This document shows positions 6,327-9,504 of a DNA stretch of 9,504 nt, piece by piece (positions within the stretch are counted from its first letter, which is position 1; each line of letters begins with the position of its first letter). The notes under the pieces are model-generated. The model worked only from the letters and a program-made list of their open reading frames with translations. It did not search any database and had not been told where the DNA came from. Both the position numbers and the translations under genes were made by a program. Source of the stretch: an uncultured Collinsella sp. (GTDB lineage: Bacteria; Actinomycetota; Coriobacteriia; Coriobacteriales; Coriobacteriaceae); contig URTD01000066.1 of the NCBI GenBank assembly GCA_900550735.1, positions 1 through 9,504 of the forward strand. The letters run 5' to 3'.

Positions 6327-6547
6327 ATCTTTACCACCATCGTCTCCACCGACCCGACGCATAAATATCTGAGAAAACACCCTCTGTCGTCTCCACCCGA
6401 CCAACACATCTACCTTCACTAAATCGATTTACCAAACCGTTCAGCCGACAATTCAGCCGCTGGCGCAAAATCGAAACAAAAGCGGCGCATACTGGTAAAC
6501 GTTTGACGCTGTTTATCAGTTTTACCAGCCCCATCGGAAGGTGTTTC

Positions 6548-8454
6548 ATGGTCGCATTCGATCGCAACCCGCAAGACTTCAAGTATCTGCGCCTGCTGTC
6601 GAGACAGTTCCCCACCGAACAATCCGCATTTACCGAAATTATCAACCTCTCGGCCATCCTCAACCTACCCAAGGGCACCGAGCATTTTATGAGCGACGTG
6701 CATGGTGAGTACGAAGCCTTTATGCACATCCTCAACAACTGCTCGGGCGTCGTGCGCGAACATGTCGACGAGATCTTTGGCGACACGCTCTCCTTTGACG
6801 AAAAGGGCGAGCTGTGTACGCTCATCTACTACCCGCGCGAGAAGATCGACCTGGTCCGCAGCCGGCGCGAGGACTCGCCAACCTGGTACAAGACGATGCT
6901 TGACCAGCTCATCATGGTCGCTCGCTCACTTTCAAGCCGCTACACGCGCTCCAAGGTGCGTAAGGCCATCCCGCGCGACTACGCCTACATCATCGACGAG
7001 TTGTTGCACACGCACCCGGACGAGAACAACTATCGCGTGCGCTATCACGAGCGCATCGTGGAGTCCATCCTAGAGACCGCCAGCGCCGACGACTTTATCG
7101 AGTCGCTCGCCTCGCTCATCAAGCGCCTGGCCGTCGACCACTTGCACCTGGTGGGCGACATCTTCGACCGCGGCGGCGGCGCGGCCAAAATTATGGACCG
7201 TCTGCTCACCTACCATTCACTCGACATCCAGTGGGGCAACCACGACCTGCTGTGGATGGGGGTGAGCCCGCCTGCATCGCCACGGTGTTGCGCAACAACC
7301 TACGCTACGACAACTACGAGATCCTGGAGAACGACTACGGCATCTCGCTGCGTGAGCTTGTCGCCTTTGCCGATGCCACCTACACCGCCGGTGAGTCCAT
7401 CACCCCGCTGATCAAGGCCATCAACGTGCTGCTCTTTAGGCTCGAGGGCCAGATTATCCAGCGCCACCCCGAGTTCGATATGACCGACCGCCTGTTACTC
7501 GACAAGATCGACCACGACACCGGCACGGTCACGCTCGCCGACGGCAGCGTGTGGCCGCTCACGACCAACGACTTCCCCACCGTCGACCCGGCGGACCCCT
7601 ACACGCTCACGTCTCAGGAGCAGCACATCATCGACAAGCTCGTGTCCGAGTTTGTAACCGCCGATCACCTGCATCGCCATATCGATTTCCTCTACACCCA
7701 CGGCTCGATGTACAAGGTCGCCAACGGCAACCTGCTCTTCCACGGCTGCGTTCCGCTCAACGAAGACGGCACCTTTAGCAGCATGAACTGCCTGGGCACC
7801 TGGCACGCTGGCCGCGATTATCTCGATTTTTGCGACCACATCGCCCGCCGCGCGTGGCGCGTGGGCGACCGCGATGCCCTCGACTGGATGTGGTACCTGT
7901 GGATTGGCTTCAATTCACCCGCCAGCGGACGCCTGGTGCGTACCTTTGAGCGCGCCTATATCGCCGATAAGAGTACCTGGGTCGAGCCGATGGACCCGTA
8001 CTTTACGCTTACCAAGTCGCCCTCGGTCTGCGATGATATCATGCGCGAGTTTGGCGTCGCGCCCATGGCATGCTCGCCGACCGGCCACATCATCAACGGC
8101 CACACGCCCGTTAAAACCACCAAGGGCGAGCAGCCCATCCGCGCCGAGGGCAAGCTGCTGGTCATCGATGGCGGCTTCTGCCGCGCTTACCATCCCAAGA
8201 CGGGCATCGCCGGCTATACGCTCATCTCGAGCTCGCGCGGCTGCCGCCTCAAGTCGCACCGGGCCTTTACGACGGTTGCCGAGGCACTCACGCGCAACGT
8301 GGACATCGAAAGCGAGACCAACCGTTTTGACCAAGCAGACCGTCGCCGCATGGTGAGCGACACCGATACTGGCGCCAAGATTCGCAGCCAGATCCAGGAT
8401 CTGCGCCAGCTGCTCGATGCATATAGAAACGGTGCTATCGAAGAGCGCGTCTAG
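6548..8454 (+). pseudogene. fbp: class III fructose-1,6-bisphosphatase, frameshifted
   Basis: Fructose-1,6-bisphosphatase of the Firmicutes type (class III, metallophosphatase fold) turns fructose-1,6-bisphosphate into fructose-6-phosphate in gluconeogenesis. The start is the ATG at 6548, 6 nt after GGAAGG (6536-6541). The first part (residues 1-238) has SDVHGEYEAF (49-58), GDIFDRGG (203-210) and WGNHD (229-233), the metal-binding motifs. After WMG the frame is lost at about 7259-7263; the original frame runs into an unrelated Pro/Thr-rich tail ending at 7411 (287 aa). The family continues in the -1 frame from GAG at 7264 as EPACIATVLRNNLRYDNYEIL through HIINGHTPVKTTKGE, LVIDGGFCRAY and IAGYTLISSSRG to 8454. 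Relatives have about five residues of type GAxxG between WM and this point; here only 5 nt remain, so about 10 nt appear missing, and restoring them gives about 638 aa, normal for the family. It may be a true pseudogene or an assembly or sequencing error. Confidence 0.88.
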
Positions 8455-8532
8455 CCCCACCCGCGGGGATTGGCTAAACTTGCTGAGTTTGTCATCCCCA
8501 CGGCGTCCCCGCGCCACCCTAAGGCAGGTACC

Positions 8533-8928
8533 ATGCAAAAGCTCCTTGCGCAGATCATGAAATTTGGCGTCGTCGGTGTCATTGCCACGGTTATCGACTT
8601 TGGCATTATGAATCTGCTCCACTACGGTCTGGGCCTCAACATCCTAATCGCCAACACCAGCGGCTTTATCATCTCACTCATCTTTAACTACCTCGCAAGC
8701 ATGAAGTACGTGTTTGCGCACAAGGAAGGCATGAGCCGCCGCCGCGAGTTCATCATCTTTGTCGTGCTGTCCGTGATCGGTTTGGTGCTCAACGACGGCA
8801 TCGTGCTGGCGCTCAACGCCGGCCTGGGACTCGAGGCCAATATCGCCAAGATCTGCGCCACCGCGCTTGTCATGGTCTACAACTTTGTGACCCGAAAAAT
8901 CTTCCTGGAGGGCGACGAGACCAAGTAG
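8533..8928 (+). CDS. GtrA-family four-helix membrane protein, copy 1
   Basis: The protein has 131 aa from the ATG at 8533 (MQKLLAQIMKFGVVG), preceded by AAGGCAGG (8521-8528). A TTG at 8470 would add 21 residues not typical of the family. Four hydrophobic segments are visible at about 9-28, 36-54, 72-94 and 102-120. Family features are KFGVVGVIATVIDFG (10-24), the short basic loop SMKYVFAHKEGMSRRREF (56-73) with FNYLASMKYVF, LNDGIVL (86-92) and the C-terminal YNFVTRKIFLE (116-126). GtrA/DPMS-type proteins are thought to help move lipid-linked sugars (undecaprenyl-phosphate glucose and similar) across the membrane for wall or surface polysaccharide glycosylation. No glycosyltransferase is in view. 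It begins 78 bp after the fbp stop with no clear terminator between, so it may be read through from fbp. Confidence 0.9.
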   Translation: MQKLLAQIMKFGVVGVIATVIDFGIMNLLHYGLGLNILIANTSGFIISLIFNYLASMKYVFAHKEGMSRRREFIIFVVLSVIGLVLNDGIVLALNAGLGLEANIAKICATALVMVYNFVTRKIFLEGDETK

Positions 8929-8949
8929 CTCGAAACCCCTGCAGCATTA

Positions 8950-8999
8950 CGGCGCCCACGGACGACGTGCACTCAGCGCAGTATCGTCCGTGGGTGCCG
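8950..8999. terminator. long hairpin after the first gtrA gene
   Basis: CGGCGCCCACGGACGA (8950-8965) pairs with TCGTCCGTGGGTGCCG (8984-8999), 16 pairs with one G-U, around an 18-nt loop in which TGC/GCA can also pair. It starts 22 bp after the gtrA stop. The downstream T run is weak (CTCGTTTACGG), so it may be a poor intrinsic terminator, a transcript-stabilising hairpin or another structured element. Confidence 0.55.
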
Positions 9000-9011
9000 C
9001 TCGTTTACGGG

Positions 9012-9050
9012 CAAATTTTCAACGTTTGCGGATTAGCTCTTGAAAATTTG
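9012..9050. repeat. 11-bp AT-rich inverted repeat before the second gtrA gene
   Basis: CAAATTTTCAA (9012-9022) and TTGAAAATTTG (9040-9050) are perfect inverted copies separated by 17 nt. It is an AT-rich island in GC-rich DNA, about 100-135 bp upstream of the second gtrA start. No T tract follows. A TATAGT (9060-9065) comes after the right arm, 14 bp from its TTGAAA, too short for a standard promoter spacing. It could be an operator or a structured leader. Confidence 0.5.
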
Positions 9051-9147
9051 GCGAGTTCATATAGTTCTTGGCAAAGACCTTACGTTTCCCTTGTAAAAGC
9101 TCTAAAGTATCCTCTGCTCGATTCATCAACGCATTGGATGTGATTAC

Positions 9148-9504
9148 GTGCGCAAGGCGCTGGCACAACCTCATACCAAGCAGTTCCTCAAGTTTGCTGT
9201 CGTGGGTCTTATCTCCTTTGGCATCGACTGGGGCATGCTCATTGCGCTCGTCGAGCTGTTCCACCTCGACTTTTTGATGAGCACCACGGTTTCGTTTATC
9301 ACGTCCGTCGTGGTCAACTACTGGCTCAGCATGAAGTACGTGTTCGACCACCGCGAAGGCATGAGCCGCAAGCGCGAGTTCACGATCTTCACCATCCTGT
9401 CGGTGATCGGCCTGGGCCTCAACGACCTGTACATGTTTGTGGGCGTCACGTTTTTGAGCATCGGCTACCAGGCCATGAAGGCCATCGCCACGTTCCTCGT
9501 CACC
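9148..9504 (+). CDS. GtrA-family membrane protein, copy 2 (cut by window end)
   Basis: This hand-translated gene has 119 codons visible from the GTG at 9148 (read as MRKALAQPHTKQFLKFAVVG); the frame is still open at the right edge. No in-frame ATG lies between the TAA at 9103 and this GTG, and the ribosome site is poor. Helices are visible at about 15-36, 43-60, 78-98 and from about 103. It shares family motifs with copy 1, above all VNYWLSMKYVFDHREG (56-71), MSRKREF (72-78) and LSVIGLGLND (84-93). In a 33-codon stretch (9328-9426 against 8698-8796) 26 residues are identical. The likely role is also in moving lipid-linked sugar. The pair probably arose by tandem duplication, with the 219-bp gap between them containing a hairpin and a palindrome. 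Confidence 0.88.
   Translation, partial: MRKALAQPHTKQFLKFAVVGLISFGIDWGMLIALVELFHLDFLMSTTVSFITSVVVNYWLSMKYVFDHREGMSRKREFTIFTILSVIGLGLNDLYMFVGVTFLSIGYQAMKAIATFLVT

Larger units (their letters stand above)
6228..6547. promoter_or_regulatory. degV-fbp divergent regulatory region with repeated words
   Basis: This 320-bp gap between divergent degV and fbp is AT-richer than its surroundings, and I see no convincing gene in it. TTTACCA occurs at 6298, 6330, 6428 and 6521 on the plus strand and at 6493-6499 on the minus strand, with a one-mismatch copy TTTATCA at 6512. AAATCGA occurs at 6304, 6421 and 6468. TTCAGCCG is repeated 12 bp apart at 6440 and 6452. CTGGTAAAC (6492-6500) and GTTTATCAG (6511-6519) form an imperfect inverted repeat just before the fbp ribosome site, and AAACGTTT (6497-6504) is a perfect palindrome of LacI/cre-like style. 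The fbp promoter is not clear; CATACT at 6488-6493 is one possible -10. The pattern suggests a multi-site operator. Confidence 0.5.

Noticed and set aside
6288..6422. 44-codon open frame starting ATGTCCACTATT in the degV-fbp gap
   Set aside because: It has no ribosome site, an unlikely composition, and lies over the operator-like repeats; better explained as regulatory DNA.
7258..7262. Programmed -1 frameshift on the run of five Gs in fbp
   Set aside because: There is no X-XXY-YYZ slippery heptamer, and a shift would still leave three family-conserved positions missing; deletion or sequence error is simpler.
7231..8454. An independent 407-aa gene starting at 7231
   Set aside because: Its first 11 codons are out-of-frame translation of the fbp coding sequence before the frameshift and there is no ribosome site; it is the second half of the broken fbp.
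8455..8468. CCCC...GGGG pairing after fbp as a terminator
   Set aside because: The stem is very short and no T tract follows, so it cannot be called a terminator.

Overview
The window is GC-rich, mostly coding bacterial DNA with short gaps, clear Shine-Dalgarno sites and strongly GC-biased third codon positions. Gene content and style suggest a high-GC Gram-positive of the Coriobacteriia, probably a Collinsella-like gut actinobacterium. That assignment is inference from protein flavour and composition; there is no rRNA or other taxonomic marker here.

Layout, left to right. (1) At the left edge, on the minus strand, is the 5' part of a small membrane protein with a HELVH zincin motif (DUF3267-like). 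(2) Divergent from it is a 716-codon methionyl-tRNA-synthetase-like class I ligase whose KMSKS loop is altered. It is followed after 40 bp by a NOL1/NOP2/Sun-type RNA m5C methyltransferase, probably in the same operon. (3) Convergent with these is an unlabelled 56-aa single-pass membrane protein on the minus strand (3803-3973). (4) A plus-strand TIM-barrel protein of unknown function with an acidic N-terminal extension ends at a strong intrinsic terminator (about 5268-5305). (5) Convergent on that terminator is a DegV-family fatty-acid-binding protein on the minus strand. (6) A 320-bp non-coding gap between degV and fbp is rich in short repeated words and inverted repeats and looks like a shared regulatory region. 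(7) A class III fructose-1,6-bisphosphatase gene is split by a frameshift near 7259-7263, just after its GNHD metal-binding motif; comparison with the family suggests about 10 nt are missing. (8) Two tandem GtrA-family four-helix membrane proteins follow; the second runs off the right edge. A 16-bp-stem hairpin and an 11-bp AT-rich inverted repeat lie between them.

Functionally this is a mixture of translation and RNA modification (synthetase-like protein, rRNA methyltransferase), lipid acquisition (DegV), gluconeogenesis (fbp, apparently broken) and envelope polysaccharide or lipid-linked sugar export (GtrA pair). There is no mobile element, CRISPR array, tRNA or phage gene. I see no clear new multi-gene system. 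The best leads are the synthetase-like protein with the altered catalytic loop, the broken fbp with its repeat-rich upstream region, the unassigned TIM-barrel protein, and the duplicated gtrA genes with the palindrome between them.
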